64,000 nucleotides of DNA from Geomonas paludis. GTDB lineage: Bacteria > Desulfobacterota > Desulfuromonadia > Geobacterales > Geobacteraceae. Below are positions 1-11,283 of this stretch, one piece after another. The position numbers were made by a program, and so were the translations under genes. Numbering within the stretch: the stretch's first letter is position 1; each line of letters begins with the position of its first letter. The stretch is from assembly GCF_014193585.1 (NCBI RefSeq), contig NZ_BLXY01000008.1:62001-126000 (forward strand). The letters run 5' to 3'. Under the pieces are notes generated by a model, which made no database searches, had not been told where the DNA came from, and saw only the letters and a list, made by a program, of their open reading frames with translations.

Positions 1-276
1 GTAGGCCTCGATGGTGGCGATGTCACGGATACCGCCGCCCAACTGGGTCGGTATGGTGACGGACTTGACGATGGACTCGATGGCGGAGCGGTTCTTCGGC
101 TCGCCGGCGAAGGCGCCGTCGAGGTCGACGATGTGCAGGATCTCGCCACCCTGGCGCTGCCACTCGGCCGCCTGCGCACCCGGATCGTCGTTGAAAACGG
201 TGTCCTTCTCCATCAGCCCCTGCTCCAGGCGGACACAGCAGCCGTTCTTCAGATCTATTGCCGGAATAATGATCAT
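1..276 (-). CDS. hisA: HisA, phosphoribosylformimino-AICAR-phosphate isomerase (partial, 3' end outside window)
   Basis: Reading the minus strand from the ATG at 276 gives 92 codons that run off the window edge. The product starts MIIIPAIDL and includes VDLDGAF and QLGGGIRD, the (beta/alpha)8-barrel N-terminus and phosphate-binding loop of HisA. HisA catalyses the Amadori rearrangement of ProFAR to PRFAR in histidine synthesis. A GAGGGA ribosome-binding site lies about 6 bases upstream of the ATG. It is the last visible gene of the hisG-hisD-hisB-hisH-hisA series on this strand. The C-terminal half is outside the window. Confidence 0.95.
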   Translation of the reverse strand, partial: MIIIPAIDLKNGCCVRLEQGLMEKDTVFNDDPGAQAAEWQRQGGEILHIVDLDGAFAGEPKNRSAIESIVKSVTIPTQLGGGIRDIATIEAY

Positions 277-319
277 TTCAATCCCTCGTCACTATTTAAT
301 AGATACGTTCCTGTCCCAT

Positions 320-437
320 CCCCTCCCCCTCCGGGGGAGGGTGGCCGGAGGCCGGGTGAGGGAGTTGCCACGGAGCGTCATGGTTGCAGCTTGCAGCGCC
401 CTCACCCCCGCCCCTCTCCCGGAGGGCGAGGGGAGAC
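320..437. repeat. Dispersed CCCTCACC/GGGAGAGGG palindromic repeat, two facing copies
   Basis: The hisH-hisA gap holds a GC-rich palindromic element. One copy at 320-362 (CCCTCCCCCT, CCGGGGGAGGG, then GGGTGAGGGA) faces an inverted copy at 399-437 (CCCTCACCC, then CTCTCCCGGAGGGCGAGG). Related elements occur at 1190-1360, 4166-4262, 15204-15249, 39078-39188 and, inside a gene, 48590-48632. This looks like a REP-type family; no function can be read from sequence. Confidence 0.75.
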
Positions 438-480
438 AGGCTCTGCCGGGGGAGGGAACAAAGACCCGGGCGGGCAGAGA

Positions 481-1104
481 TTACTTCATCTGCGAAAAGT
501 TCTTCAGCATGGCGAGCCCCTTGTCCTGGGACTTCTCCGGGTGGAACTGTGCGGCCACGACGTTGTCGCGCCAGATGGCGGCGCAGAAGTCGATGCCGTA
601 GTTGGTGGTCGCGGCCACCACGCTCTCGTCATCGGGCTTCACGTAGTAGGAGTGCACGAAGTAGACGTTGGCGCCCTGCTCGACGCCCTGGAACAGCGGA
701 GACGGGCGCTTGATATCGAGCTGGTTCCAGCCCATGTGCGGCACCTTGAGGTCCTCGCCCGCCTGCTGCATCCCTTCCGGGAAGCGGAGCACCTTGCCCG
801 GGATCACGTCGAGTCCCTTGTGGATGCCGAACTCCTCGCTCTCGGTGAAAAGAAGCTGCAGACCGAGGCAGATGCCGAGGAAGGGCTTGCCTTCCTTGAT
901 CACCTTGAGGATCGGCTCGACGAAGCCCCCTTCCTCGAGGTTCCTGATGCAGTCGCGGAAGGCCCCCACGCCCGGGAGCACGACGCGCTCGGCGTCCAGC
1001 AGCACCTTGGGATCGGAGGTGACGACGGCGTCGCAGCCGACCTTCTCGAACCCTTTTTGCACGGAGCGGAGGTTGCCCATGCCGTAATCTATGATCGCGA
1101 TCAT
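481..1104 (-). CDS. hisH: HisH, glutaminase subunit of imidazole glycerol phosphate synthase
   Basis: This 207-residue class I glutamine amidotransferase starts [14 protein letters not shown]. It has the nucleophile elbow [10 protein letters not shown] and the His-Glu dyad in QFHPEKS near the C-terminus, completing the Cys-His-Glu triad. In complex with HisF it supplies ammonia to convert PRFAR to IGP and AICAR. The ATG at 1104 has AAGGA about 7 bases upstream. It lies between hisB and hisA, so it is the housekeeping copy. A second, divergent HisH-like gene lies at 26748-27380 in a sugar operon. Confidence 0.96.
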   Translation of the reverse strand: MIAIIDYGMGNLRSVQKGFEKVGCDAVVTSDPKVLLDAERVVLPGVGAFRDCIRNLEEGGFVEPILKVIKEGKPFLGICLGLQLLFTESEEFGIHKGLDVIPGKVLRFPEGMQQAGEDLKVPHMGWNQLDIKRPSPLFQGVEQGANVYFVHSYYVKPDDESVVAATTNYGIDFCAAIWRDNVVAAQFHPEKSQDKGLAMLKNFSQMK

Positions 1105-1189
1105 CTGTCTATCCTTCCGGCACCGCAGGCGGCGCCTGTTGCTGTGCTACCGTTATCGCGTTGGCGGCATTACACGTGCTGCCAACGCC

Positions 1190-1360
1190 CTCATCCGCCC
1201 CTTCGGGGCACCTTCCCCCGGTGGGGGAAGGGATGGACACCGCCACTTTAAAAAGGGAGGCCATCGCCTTGATCCACTCCCCCTCGCCCTTTGGGAGAGG
1301 GTCGGGGTGAGGGCCGCGTCTTGCCCCCTCGCCCTCCGGGAGAGGGTCGGGGTGAGGGCA
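1190..1360. repeat. Dispersed CCCTCACC-type palindromic repeats, three units
   Basis: The hisB-hisH gap (1105-1363) is mostly repeat. It holds one unit at about 1190-1234 (CCCTCATCCGCCCC, then CCCCGGTGGGGGAAGG) and two near-identical tandem units at about 1279-1315 and 1327-1360 (CCCTCGCCCT, GGGAGAGGGTCGGGGTGAGG). It is the same family as 320-437. I see no coding potential. Confidence 0.7.
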
Positions 1361-1363
1361 GCG

Positions 1364-1951
1364 TTAGAGTTTCCCCTTGGTGGACATGACCCCTTCAATG
1401 CGGGAGTCCATCTGCGTAGCCATGTCCAGCGCGCGGGCTGCGGCCTTGAAGCAGGCTTCCAGGATGTGGTGCACGTTGTCGCCGTACATGACGTTGATGT
1501 GGAGGTTGGCGCCGCAGTGGTTCACGAAGCCCTGGAAGAACTCGCGCACCAGCTCGACGTCGAAGTCCCCGATCTTCACCTTGGGAAGCTGGACGTTGTA
1601 GACCAGGTACGGCCGGCCGGAGAGGTCGGTGGCGACGCTGGCGAGGGTCTCGTCCATCGGGACGGTGGCCTGGCCGTAGCGGCGGATGCCGCACTTGTCG
1701 CCCAGTGCTTCCTTGAACGCTGTCCCCAGCACGATGCCGATATCCTCGACGGTGTGGTGGAAGTCGATATCGATGTCGCCATGCGCCTCGACCTTGAGGT
1801 TGAAGAGGCCGTGCCGGGCGAAAAGGTCCAGCATGTGGTCCAGGAAAGGAACCGAGGTGCAGATATGCGCCTCGCCTTTGCCGTCGATTTCGAGGGAGAG
1901 CTTGATCTGCGTCTCCTTGGTGATGCGTTCGATGCTTGCCGACCTGGCCAT
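1364..1951 (-). CDS. hisB: HisB, imidazoleglycerol-phosphate dehydratase
   Basis: This 195-residue monofunctional dehydratase starts [20 protein letters not shown] and converts IGP to imidazole-acetol phosphate. The duplicated metal-binding motifs are present: DFHHTVED in the first half and NVHHILEA in the second, plus VPFLDHML. The ATG at 1951 has a strong AAGGAGG ribosome-binding site. It lies 45 bases after hisD and shares its strand. The length is normal for the monofunctional bacterial form without the HisB-N phosphatase. Confidence 0.97.
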   Translation of the reverse strand: MARSASIERITKETQIKLSLEIDGKGEAHICTSVPFLDHMLDLFARHGLFNLKVEAHGDIDIDFHHTVEDIGIVLGTAFKEALGDKCGIRRYGQATVPMDETLASVATDLSGRPYLVYNVQLPKVKIGDFDVELVREFFQGFVNHCGANLHINVMYGDNVHHILEACFKAAARALDMATQMDSRIEGVMSTKGKL

Positions 1952-1996
1952 GCCGCCTCCTTGAATTAGATGATCAAAGCCGCAATGAATTCCAAA

Positions 1997-3286
1997 CTAG
2001 CTGTCCAGCCTGAAGCTGACCGACTTGCCGTGGGCTTCGAGCCCTTCCAGCGTCGCGATGCGGACGATGTCCTTGCCTACGCGCTGCAGGCCGCCCTTGG
2101 TGAAGTAGATGAGGGAGCTTTTCTTGACGAAGTCATCCACAGACAGCGGCGAGAAGAAGCGGGCCGTGCCGCCGGTGGGAAGGGTGTGGTTGGGGCCGGC
2201 CAGGTAGTCACCGGAGGCCTCGGGGGTGTAGTGTCCCATGAAGATCGCGCCGGCGTTGGTGATGAGCGGCATGATCTCGAAGGGGTTGTCAACGGCGAGT
2301 TCCAGGTGCTCCGGCGCGATGCGGTTGGAGAAGGCGATCGCCTCTTCCAGGTTGCCGGCCACGATGATGACGCCGAAGGATTCCCAGGACTTGCGGGCGA
2401 TGGCCTCGCGGGAAAGTTCCTTCAACTGGCGCTCCACCTCGGCCGCCACCTTCTCGCCGAAACTGCGGTCGGTGGTGATCAGTACGGACGACGCCAGTTC
2501 GTCGTGCTCGGCCTGGGAGAGAAGGTCCGCCGCGATGTGAGTGGGGTTGCCGCTGCCGTCGTTGATGACCAGGATCTCGCTGGGGCCGGCGATCATGTCG
2601 ATGCCGACCTGGCCGAAAACGAGCTTCTTGGCGGTGGCGACGTAGATGTTGCCCGGGCCGGTGATCTTGTCGACCCTGGGCACGGTTGCGGTGCCGTAGG
2701 CAAGGGCCGCAACGGCCTGCGCGCCGCCGATGCGGAAGACGCGATCGACGCCGGAAAGTTTCGCCGCCACAAGCACGTGGGCGTTGGTCTCGCCCCCCGG
2801 GGTGGGGACGACCATGATGATTTCGCCGACGCCTGCGACCTTGGCGGGGACTGCATTCATGATGACGCTGGAGGGATAGCAGGCCTTGCCGCCGGGGACG
2901 TAGATGCCGACCTTGGCGAGCGGGGTCACCTTCTGGCCCAGCATGATGTCGGCTTCCTCGGTGGAGAGCCAGGTCTGCTGCTTCTGCTTTTCGTGGTAGC
3001 GGGCGACGCGCTCGACGGCGAGTTTCAGCGCCGCGAGGTCCTTCTCGTCCACCTGGGCGAAGGCCTTGGCAAACTCCGCCTCGGTAATCTCAAGCCCGGC
3101 GGCGTCGCACTCCAGCCGGTCGAAACGGCGGGTGTACTCGATCAGCGCCTCGTCGCCGCGCTTGCGCACGTCCGAGATGATGCCGAGCACCACCTCTTCG
3201 ACCTCGCGTCCCGACTCCTCGCCGCGCTCTACGATGGCATCGAACTTCGCCTGAAAATCTGCTTCCCTAATGTCGAGGAACTGCAT
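1997..3286 (-). CDS. hisD: HisD, histidinol dehydrogenase
   Basis: This 429-residue NAD- and zinc-dependent enzyme oxidises L-histidinol to histidine in two steps. Family signatures are clear: ITGPGNIYVATAKK, DLLSQAEHDELAS with a zinc/catalytic His, IAPEHLELAV with the catalytic Glu-His pair, and SGDYLAGPNHTLPTGG. The ATG at 3286 has GAGGT 6 bases upstream. It sits between hisG and hisB on the same strand. The long antisense frame across it is a high-GC shadow. Confidence 0.97.
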   Translation of the reverse strand: MQFLDIREADFQAKFDAIVERGEESGREVEEVVLGIISDVRKRGDEALIEYTRRFDRLECDAAGLEITEAEFAKAFAQVDEKDLAALKLAVERVARYHEKQKQQTWLSTEEADIMLGQKVTPLAKVGIYVPGGKACYPSSVIMNAVPAKVAGVGEIIMVVPTPGGETNAHVLVAAKLSGVDRVFRIGGAQAVAALAYGTATVPRVDKITGPGNIYVATAKKLVFGQVGIDMIAGPSEILVINDGSGNPTHIAADLLSQAEHDELASSVLITTDRSFGEKVAAEVERQLKELSREAIARKSWESFGVIIVAGNLEEAIAFSNRIAPEHLELAVDNPFEIMPLITNAGAIFMGHYTPEASGDYLAGPNHTLPTGGTARFFSPLSVDDFVKKSSLIYFTKGGLQRVGKDIVRIATLEGLEAHGKSVSFRLDS

Positions 3287-3361
3287 CTTTAACCTCGCGG
3301 ATCATGGCAATAAAATTCAAAGATTGCTGTTTCCCCCCTTTTGCGAAGGGGGCAGTGGGAG

Positions 3362-3468
3362 GGGGACTGGCTCCGCCAGGTGCCTGTCCCCTTAGAGCTT
3401 GGGTAAGATGGCTGCAGCGGAATGGAGCGTTCCGCTAGAGGGACAGGCACCTGACGGAGCCAGTCCCT
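3362..3468. repeat. Composite REP-like element (two hairpins around a GGAGCG/TTCCGC palindrome)
   Basis: The hisG-hisD gap carries a left 30-bp hairpin (3362-3391) and an inverted right hairpin (3439-3468). Each has 13-base arms, GGGGACAGGCACC and GGAGCCAGTCCCC or complements, around a 4-base loop with A-A or T-T mismatches in the stem. Between them lies GCGGAATGGAGCGTTCCGC. The same two-hairpin architecture recurs at 12136-12238. Single copies occur at 5663, 5704, 31876, 39048, 63263 and 63302. Confidence 0.85.
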
Positions 3469-3475
3469 TCCGCTA

Positions 3476-4114
3476 CTAAATATGCTGCTCCAGCCCTTCG
3501 ATGATCTTGGAGATGCGCTCGTGCTTGGTCTTGAGGCTCGCACGGTTGACGATGAGACGGCAGGTGATCTCGGCGATGGTCTCAACCTCTACCAGGCCGT
3601 TCTGCTTCAGCGTCTCGCCGGTGGACACGAGGTCGACGATGCGCTCGGAGAGGCCGACCAGCGGGGCCAGCTCGATGGAACCGTAAAGCTTGATCAGCTC
3701 GACCTGCACGCCCTTGGCCGCGAAATACTTCTCGGTGACGTTGGGGTACTTGGTGGCGATGCGGATGTTGTTCCAGGCGGCGGGATCGTCCTTGCTGGAA
3801 AGCTCGACCGGCTCGGCGACCATCAGGCGGCAGTAGCCGAACTTCAGGTCCAGCGGTTCGTACAGGTCCTTCTCCGCCTCCATCAGCGTATCCTTGCCGA
3901 CGATGCCGAGGTCGGCGCAGCCGTACTCCACGTAGGTGGGGACGTCGGTGGCGCGCACGATCATGTAGCGCATCTTCTGCTCGTGGTTCTCGAAAACCAG
4001 CTTGCGGGTGTCGGAGAGGAGCTCTTCACAGTCAATGCCGATCTTCTTGAACAGGGCGACGGAGTCCTGCAGGATGCGGCCTTTAGGGATGGCGATGGTG
4101 ACGTAGTCGGTCAT
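3476..4114 (-). CDS. hisG: HisG, ATP phosphoribosyltransferase (short form)
   Basis: This 212-residue enzyme catalyses the first committed step of histidine synthesis, joining PRPP to ATP. Visible motifs are ITIAIPKGR-like VTIAIPKGRILQDS at the start, the substrate loop ADLGIVGKDTLME, and the PRPP-binding LVSTGETLKQNGL. At 212 residues it lacks the C-terminal regulatory domain of long HisG, so by family knowledge it should need a HisZ partner, which is not in this window. The ATG at 4114 has TGGAG upstream. Confidence 0.96.
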   Translation of the reverse strand: MTDYVTIAIPKGRILQDSVALFKKIGIDCEELLSDTRKLVFENHEQKMRYMIVRATDVPTYVEYGCADLGIVGKDTLMEAEKDLYEPLDLKFGYCRLMVAEPVELSSKDDPAAWNNIRIATKYPNVTEKYFAAKGVQVELIKLYGSIELAPLVGLSERIVDLVSTGETLKQNGLVEVETIAEITCRLIVNRASLKTKHERISKIIEGLEQHI

Positions 4115-4165
4115 TTAAAAACTCCAGTGGAGCATGGCATTTTCTGTTACGGGTCTTGCGCCTCG

Positions 4166-4262
4166 TCCCCTCTCCCTCTGGGAGAGGGTGCCCGAAGGGC
4201 GGGTGAGGGAGGTTTTTCAAGCCGCACGCCCTCACCCTAACCCTCTCCCAGAGGGAGAGGGG
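4166..4262. repeat. Dispersed CCCTCTCCC/GGGTGAGGGA palindromic repeat, facing pair
   Basis: The murA-hisG gap holds a unit at 4166-4210 (CCCTCTCCCTCTGGGAGAGG, then GGGCGGGTGAGGGA) and an inverted unit at 4227-4262 (CCCTCACCCTAACC, then CAGAGGGAGAGGGG). It belongs to the same family as 320-437. Confidence 0.75.
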
Positions 4263-4327
4263 ATAGTGGACGCTGGGGGTAAAGCTTGGGGCGACACAAC
4301 ATCAGCGTGTCATGCCCCCTATGCTGA

Positions 4328-5593
<1,266 letters not shown>

Positions 5594-5662
5594 TGTTACC
5601 TCTGTACTCTTTTCGTTTGTTCAGCGCCCCGAAGGGCGGATGGAAATGTGTCAGCGACCTAG

Positions 5663-5733
5663 GGGGACAGGCACCTGGCGGAGCCAGTCCCCTCCGGGCA
5701 AAGGGGGACAGGCACCTGGCGGAGCCAGTCCCC
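5663..5733. repeat. Two tandem REP-like hairpins
   Basis: Two direct copies of the 30-bp imperfect palindrome (arms GGGGACAGGCACC and GGAGCCAGTCCCC, loop TGGC) occupy 5663-5692 and 5704-5733 in the prmC-murA gap, 11 bases apart. Confidence 0.85.
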
Positions 5734-5744
5734 TCGGCAGTCCC

Positions 5745-6599
5745 CTACAGCCTGCCGCCGACCACGCGCTCGATGCCCGCGGGATCGGTCTGGGTGAAGG
5801 TTTCCCCGGCGAAGCCGCCGGCCTTTAAAAGCCCCAGCACCTGGGGAGCCTGTCCGGCGCCGACCTCGAATATCAGCCAGCCGCCGGGGTTCAGATAGCC
5901 GGGCGCGTCGCTCACGATACGCCGGTAGAAGTCGAGACCGTCGGCCCCTCCGTCCAACGCGCCCATCGGTTCGAAGCCGCGCACTTCGGCCTGCAATGTC
6001 GCCAGTTCGGAATTGGGAATATAGGGCGGGTTGGATACTACCATGTCGAAGCGTCGTCCCGCAAACGGTTCGAACAGGGATCCCTGGAAAAATTGCACGC
6101 TGGCCCCGTTGCGCTCGGCGTTGCCGCGGGCCACTTCAAGGGCTTCCGCGGAGACGTCGACGCTGGAGACCTCGGCCTGCGGCAGTTGCTTGGCAAGGGA
6201 GATGGCCACGCAGCCGCTGCCGGTGCCGATGTCGAGAATGCTCTTCGCGGTAGTTGCGCGCTTGACCGCCTCGGTCACCAGCACTTCGGTGTCGTGGCGC
6301 GGGATCAGTACCGCCGGGGTGACCCGGAACTCGAGTCCCATGAATTCCTGGGTGCCGAGGATGTACTGCAGCGGTTCGCGCTTGCCGCGCCGCGCCACCA
6401 TGGTGCGGTAGGCGGCCAGTTCGGCGTCGGAAAGGGGCTTGTCGAAGTTGAGGTAGAGCCCGACCCGGTCCAGGGAGAGCGCCTCGCACAGCATCCACTC
6501 TGCCTCAAGGCGCGGGTTGTCCACGCCTTTCTCGGCAAGGTAGCCTTTGGTCCAGTTGAGGACTTTGAGGACATCCCATTTTTCGGGGGTGGTGGTCAT
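5745..6599 (-). CDS. prmC: PrmC, release factor glutamine methyltransferase
   Basis: This 284-residue SAM-dependent N5-glutamine methyltransferase modifies the GGQ glutamine of RF1 and RF2. The SAM loop ILDIGTGSGCVAISLA and the substrate motif VVSNPPYIPN are present. It directly follows prfA, its substrate gene, on the same strand. The gap holds a 9-bp tandem repeat array. The ATG at 6599 fits the family length. Confidence 0.96.
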   Translation of the reverse strand: MTTTPEKWDVLKVLNWTKGYLAEKGVDNPRLEAEWMLCEALSLDRVGLYLNFDKPLSDAELAAYRTMVARRGKREPLQYILGTQEFMGLEFRVTPAVLIPRHDTEVLVTEAVKRATTAKSILDIGTGSGCVAISLAKQLPQAEVSSVDVSAEALEVARGNAERNGASVQFFQGSLFEPFAGRRFDMVVSNPPYIPNSELATLQAEVRGFEPMGALDGGADGLDFYRRIVSDAPGYLNPGGWLIFEVGAGQAPQVLGLLKAGGFAGETFTQTDPAGIERVVGGRL

Positions 6600-6620
6600 G
6601 GCAACCTACTTGGACGTTGT

Positions 6621-6715
6621 GGACCCGGTGGACCCGGTGGACCTGGTGGACCCGGTGGACCTGGTGGACCTGGTGGACCTGGTGGACCTGGTGGACCCGG
6701 TGGACCTGGTGGACC
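6621..6715. repeat. 9-bp tandem repeat array (GGACCTGGT / GGACCCGGT)
   Basis: Ten full 9-bp units plus a partial one run from 6621 to 6715, alternating GGACCCGGT and GGACCTGGT. Degenerate flanking units extend to about 6750. The array fills the prfA-prmC gap. One plus-strand frame would encode a collagen-like Gly-Pro-Gly run, but no gene supports it. It is a likely variable-number repeat. Confidence 0.95.
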
Positions 6716-6756
6716 GGTCGACCTAATGAACCTGGGGACCCGGTGGACCGGGGGAA

Positions 6757-7836
6757 TTACATGCCTTCGCTTTGGGCCTGCAGGGCTTCCATCTGGTAGT
6801 GGGTACGCAGGGAGTCGGCGATCTCGGCGATGTCGCCGGCCATGATGGAATCGAGACGGTACAGGGTGAGACCGATACGGTGATCGGTCATGCGCCCCTG
6901 CGGGAAGTTGTAGGTCCTGATGCGCTCGCTGCGGTCGCCGCTGCCCACCTGGCTCTTCCTGTCGGCGGCCATCTTGGCGTTCTGCTCCATCACGATGTTG
7001 TCCAGGATCCTGGACTTCAGGACCTTCATGGCCTTCGCGCGGTTCTTGATCTGGCTGCGCTCTTCCTGACAGGCGACGACGGTGCCGGTCGGGAGGTGGG
7101 TGATCCTGACCGCGGAGTCGGTGGTGTTGACGTGCTGGCCGCCCGCGCCGGAGGAACGGTAGACGTCGATCTTCAGGTCGGCCGGGTTGATGTCGATGTC
7201 GATGTCCTCGGCCTCGGGCATGACGGCGACGGTGCAGGCGGAGGTGTGGATACGCCCCTGCGCCTCGGTCTCGGGCACGCGCTGTACGCGGTGGGTGCCG
7301 GACTCGTACTTGAGTTTGGCGAAGACGCCGTCGCCTTCGACCAGCGCGATGACCTCTTTGAAGCCCCCGCGCTCGGACTCGGAGGCGGAGATCACCTCGA
7401 CCTTCCAGCGGTTGGTCTCGGCGAAGCGGCTGTACATGCGGAACAGGTCGCCCGCGAAGAGGGCCGATTCGTCGCCGCCGGTGCCGGCGCGGATTTCCAG
7501 CACGACGCTCTTGTCGTCGTTGGGGTCCTTGGGGAGCAGGAGCACCTGGATCTCGCTTTCCAACTGCTCGCGGCGCTCCTCCAGGGTCTCCAGCTCGGCC
7601 TGGGCCATCTCGCGCATCTCCTGGTCCGGCTCCTTCAGGAGTTCCTTGTTCCCCTCGATGTCGGAGAGCACCTTCTTGTACTCGCGGTAGGCGGCGATCA
7701 GCTCGGTGAGGCCGGCGTGCTCCTTGGAGAGCTTCCGGAACTCAACCTGGTTCGCCAGCACCTCCGGATCGGAAAGGAGCGATTCAAGCTCTCCGAAGCG
7801 GGTTTCAAGATCTGCGATTTTGTCGAACATGGACAT
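6757..7836 (-). CDS. prfA: PrfA, peptide chain release factor 1
   Basis: This roughly 359-residue class I release factor reads UAA and UAG. It has the catalytic GGQ in [16 protein letters not shown] and the PxT-type codon-recognition tripeptide in [17 protein letters not shown] chose the ATG at 7836 ([11 protein letters not shown]) because GAGGTG lies about 6 bases upstream; an in-frame TTG at 7839 or ATG at 7830 are alternatives. prmC follows directly. Confidence 0.96.
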   Translation of the reverse strand: MSMFDKIADLETRFGELESLLSDPEVLANQVEFRKLSKEHAGLTELIAAYREYKKVLSDIEGNKELLKEPDQEMREMAQAELETLEERREQLESEIQVLLLPKDPNDDKSVVLEIRAGTGGDESALFAGDLFRMYSRFAETNRWKVEVISASESERGGFKEVIALVEGDGVFAKLKYESGTHRVQRVPETEAQGRIHTSACTVAVMPEAEDIDIDINPADLKIDVYRSSGAGGQHVNTTDSAVRITHLPTGTVVACQEERSQIKNRAKAMKVLKSRILDNIVMEQNAKMAADRKSQVGSGDRSERIRTYNFPQGRMTDHRIGLTLYRLDSIMAGDIAEIADSLRTHYQMEALQAQSEGM

Positions 7837-7856
7837 CAAAACACCTCAAAAGAGGT

Positions 7857-7952
7857 TCAACGTTCAACGTTCAACGTTCAACATTAAAGGCACACCCGCA
7901 GGTGGTTGCTTCTAACATAGAACGTAGAACGTTGAACGTTGAACGTGTTTTA
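7857..7952. repeat. GTTCAAC/GTTGAAC inverted tandem repeat
   Basis: The DUF1385-prfA gap contains a run of TTCAACG units at about 7855-7885, a spacer, and an inverted run of GTAGAACGTTGAACGTTGAA at about 7926-7948. It can fold into a long hairpin. There is no coding content. Confidence 0.8.
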
Positions 7953-7953
7953 G

Positions 7954-8859
7954 TTAAACCACCAGCCGGTCGTCCTTGAAGCCGTCGTTCAGTTCGAGGG
8001 CTACCTGCATGGACTTGATGGCGACCTCGAGCTGGCTGTCGTCGGGCTCGCGGGTGGTCAGCCGCTGCAGTGCGAGGCCCGGGGCGATCACCATTTTCAC
8101 CAGCGCGTGGTTGTCGTGCTTCGCGGTCCACTTGAGGACCTCGTAGGAGAGCCCGGCGATCATCGGCAGCAGGATGATCCTGGAACCGGCCTTGAAGTAG
8201 AACGGCCACAGCTTCGGGATCAGGGAGAACACCACGATGCTCACCAGCATGACGATCAACAGGAAGCTGGTGCCGCACCGCGGGTGCAGGCAGCTGTACT
8301 TTCTCACGTTTTCGACGGTGAGCTCCTCGCCCGCCTCGAAGGTGAAGATCGACTTGTGCTCGGCACCGTGGTACTGGAACACCCGCTGGATGTCCTTCAT
8401 GCGCGAGATGGCGATGATGTAGATCAGGAACACCGCGACCCGGATCACGCCGTCGACCAGGTTGAAGACGATGTTGGAGTCGCCGATGATCGGCACCAGC
8501 AGCTTGGTCAGGTAGAGCGGCAGGATGAAGAAGAGCAGGATGCCGAAACCGAAGGCCGCGGCCATGGTGCCGGCGATGGCCCAGTCGTTGATCTCTTCCT
8601 TCTCCTCCCCCTCGGCGAGCGCCTCGTTGGCGGAGAAGTTGAGCGCCTTGATGCCGATGATGAGCGACGAGAAGAGCGCCACCGCACCGCGGACGATGGG
8701 GAGCTTGGTGATGGGAAAACGCTCGGAAAGCGGGATCACCGTCTCGCTCTTGACCGAGATGTCGCCGTCGGGCCTTCTCACCGCGATGGCCATCGAGCGC
8801 GGCGCCCGCATCATGACACCTTCCAGAACCGCCTGTCCGCCTATGTTTATCTTTGACAC
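7954..8859 (-). CDS. DUF1385 (YqhQ-like) membrane protein
   Basis: This 301-residue protein has the family's N-terminal signature NIGGQAVLEGVMMRAPRS, followed by hydrophobic stretches (for example FGILLFFILPLYLTKLL, VIRVAVFLIYIIAI, LLIVMLVSIVVFSLIP). About four or five membrane segments are likely. YHGAEHKSIFTFE and LHPRCGTSFLL are conserved polar/Cys motifs of the family. The biochemical role is unknown. The gene commonly sits next to prfA, as here. The start is GTG at 8859 with GAGGT upstream. Confidence 0.9.
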   Translation of the reverse strand: MSKINIGGQAVLEGVMMRAPRSMAIAVRRPDGDISVKSETVIPLSERFPITKLPIVRGAVALFSSLIIGIKALNFSANEALAEGEEKEEINDWAIAGTMAAAFGFGILLFFILPLYLTKLLVPIIGDSNIVFNLVDGVIRVAVFLIYIIAISRMKDIQRVFQYHGAEHKSIFTFEAGEELTVENVRKYSCLHPRCGTSFLLIVMLVSIVVFSLIPKLWPFYFKAGSRIILLPMIAGLSYEVLKWTAKHDNHALVKMVIAPGLALQRLTTREPDDSQLEVAIKSMQVALELNDGFKDDRLVV

Positions 8860-8876
8860 GTGTTACCTCGTAAACC

Positions 8877-8920
8877 GAAAACCGTTAGCCACGGAGACAC
8901 GGAGAAAATCTGAGAAAACC
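8877..8920. repeat. Dispersed CCACGGAGA/AATCTGAGAAA repeat
   Basis: The thyX-DUF1385 gap contains AAAACCGTTAGCCACGGAGA followed by AAATCTGAGAAAACC. A complementary copy lies at 51934-51980, where TTTCTCAGATT and CTCCGTGGCTAACGGTTT are seen. It is a two-copy intergenic repeat in this window. Confidence 0.7.
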
Positions 8921-8933
8921 GGAACCTGGAGGC

Positions 8934-9623
8934 TTACATCTCCCGGAAGTACTCCCGAACCTGCGCCATCTTGCCACAGCACATGGCGCCCTCGGGGCAG
9001 GGGCCGCCGAGACAGCCGGGGCCGGCCTTGTCGAAAACCGTCGGCGCCACCGGCTTCACCAGACGGAGCATCTCGATGGCCATGGCACGGATCTCCCACT
9101 GGGCCCGCTCGCAGCAGCGCACGGCGAAGAAGTGCAAAAGCTCCCGGGCGTTCATGGTGATGATGATCTTGGTCTCGGTGGCGTTGGGGAGCAGGTAGCG
9201 CGCATCCTCGGCCGGGACACCCGCCTCGACCAGGGCGGCGTAGGCGGCGTGCAGCGACGCCACCTGGGCCTCGAACAGTTCCAGGTGCTTGGGATTGTCC
9301 GCGATCGATTGCGGCGTCACCACCGCGAAACGCTCCTTGTGGGAAACGTAGCGCTGGGACTGCTGGGAAAAGGAGGCGACCCGGTGCCGCACCAGCTGGT
9401 GGCTGGTGACGCGCGAGATCCCGTCCACGCCGAAGGTGAACGATGCGTGCTCCAGCACCGACTGGTGCCCAAGCGACATGATCTTGTCCAGGAATTTTTT
9501 GACGTCAGCGCCGGAGAGCTTGTCCTTGAGCGCCTCGATGTCGGCCGACGAATAGCAGAGCCGGGCCGCAAGTGCGATGGTCAACTCGGGATCGGGGGTG
9601 TGCTGCAGAAGGGCAACCTTCAT
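8934..9623 (-). CDS. thyX: ThyX, flavin-dependent thymidylate synthase
   Basis: This 229-residue protein carries the ThyX signature RHR-X7-S in RHRVASFSQQSQRYVSHKER and the downstream NARELLHFFAVRCC. It makes dTMP from dUMP using FAD, NADPH and methylenetetrahydrofolate. The C-terminus is Cys-rich (GPGCLGGPCPEGAMCCGK), which is unusual beside the core fold. The ATG is at 9623. A terminator-like hairpin separates it from rpmE upstream. Confidence 0.96.
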   Translation of the reverse strand: MKVALLQHTPDPELTIALAARLCYSSADIEALKDKLSGADVKKFLDKIMSLGHQSVLEHASFTFGVDGISRVTSHQLVRHRVASFSQQSQRYVSHKERFAVVTPQSIADNPKHLELFEAQVASLHAAYAALVEAGVPAEDARYLLPNATETKIIITMNARELLHFFAVRCCERAQWEIRAMAIEMLRLVKPVAPTVFDKAGPGCLGGPCPEGAMCCGKMAQVREYFREM

Positions 9624-9667
9624 GAAGATCCTTCACATGCTGCGTTGTTTTGCAATCGGGCCATAGA

Positions 9668-9706
9668 AAACGAAACAAGGGGATTTCGCCATAGACAAAA
9701 TCCCCT
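9668..9706 (-). terminator. Rho-independent terminator after rpmE
   Basis: On the minus strand the arms AGGGGATTT and AAATCCCCT (9698-9706 and 9678-9686) form a stem around an 11-base loop, followed by TGTTTCGTTTTC. It lies 27 bp downstream of the rpmE stop. Confidence 0.7.
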
Positions 9707-9732
9707 CCGAACGGATTCGCAAGCGCGAAAGC

Positions 9733-9936
9733 CTACTTCTCCAGGTTGTATCTCTTGCGGAAGCGCTCGACGCGGCCTGCGGTGTCGATCAGCTTCTGCT
9801 TACCGGTGTAGAACGGGTGGCACTGCGAGCAGATCTCGGTGGAGATCTCCGCTTTGGTGGAACGGGTCTGGAACTGGTTACCGCACAGGCACTTTACGGT
9901 AATTTCCTCGTACTTCGGGTGGATCCCTTCTTTCAT
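9733..9936 (-). CDS. rpmE: Ribosomal protein bL31 (zinc-binding form)
   Basis: This 67-residue protein starts [20 protein letters not shown] and has the Cys pairs CLC and [13 protein letters not shown] of the zinc-ribbon (C+) bL31 form. A strong GGAGGAAG ribosome-binding site precedes the ATG at 9936. It lies directly downstream of rho, a common bacterial arrangement. Confidence 0.97.
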   Translation of the reverse strand: MKEGIHPKYEEITVKCLCGNQFQTRSTKAEISTEICSQCHPFYTGKQKLIDTAGRVERFRKRYNLEK

Positions 9937-10035
9937 ATCTTCCTCCTGGCGGGGCGCGCCCCGTTATCTAACTTTGATGTTCTTGCCGGAAAGTAGCCAT
10001 AAATAGCACCTTCACTGCAAGATTTCAACACTTTT

Positions 10036-11283
<1,248 letters not shown>

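Noticed and set aside
320-1360. CRISPR-like array from the repeated GC-rich units
   Set aside because: Units are palindromic, irregularly spaced and in mixed orientation, without uniform spacers or cas genes.
6093-6845. Possible collagen-like Gly-Pro-Gly protein over the 9-bp repeat
   Set aside because: The frame runs antisense through prmC and only picks up the repeat array. There is no start signal or supporting domain.
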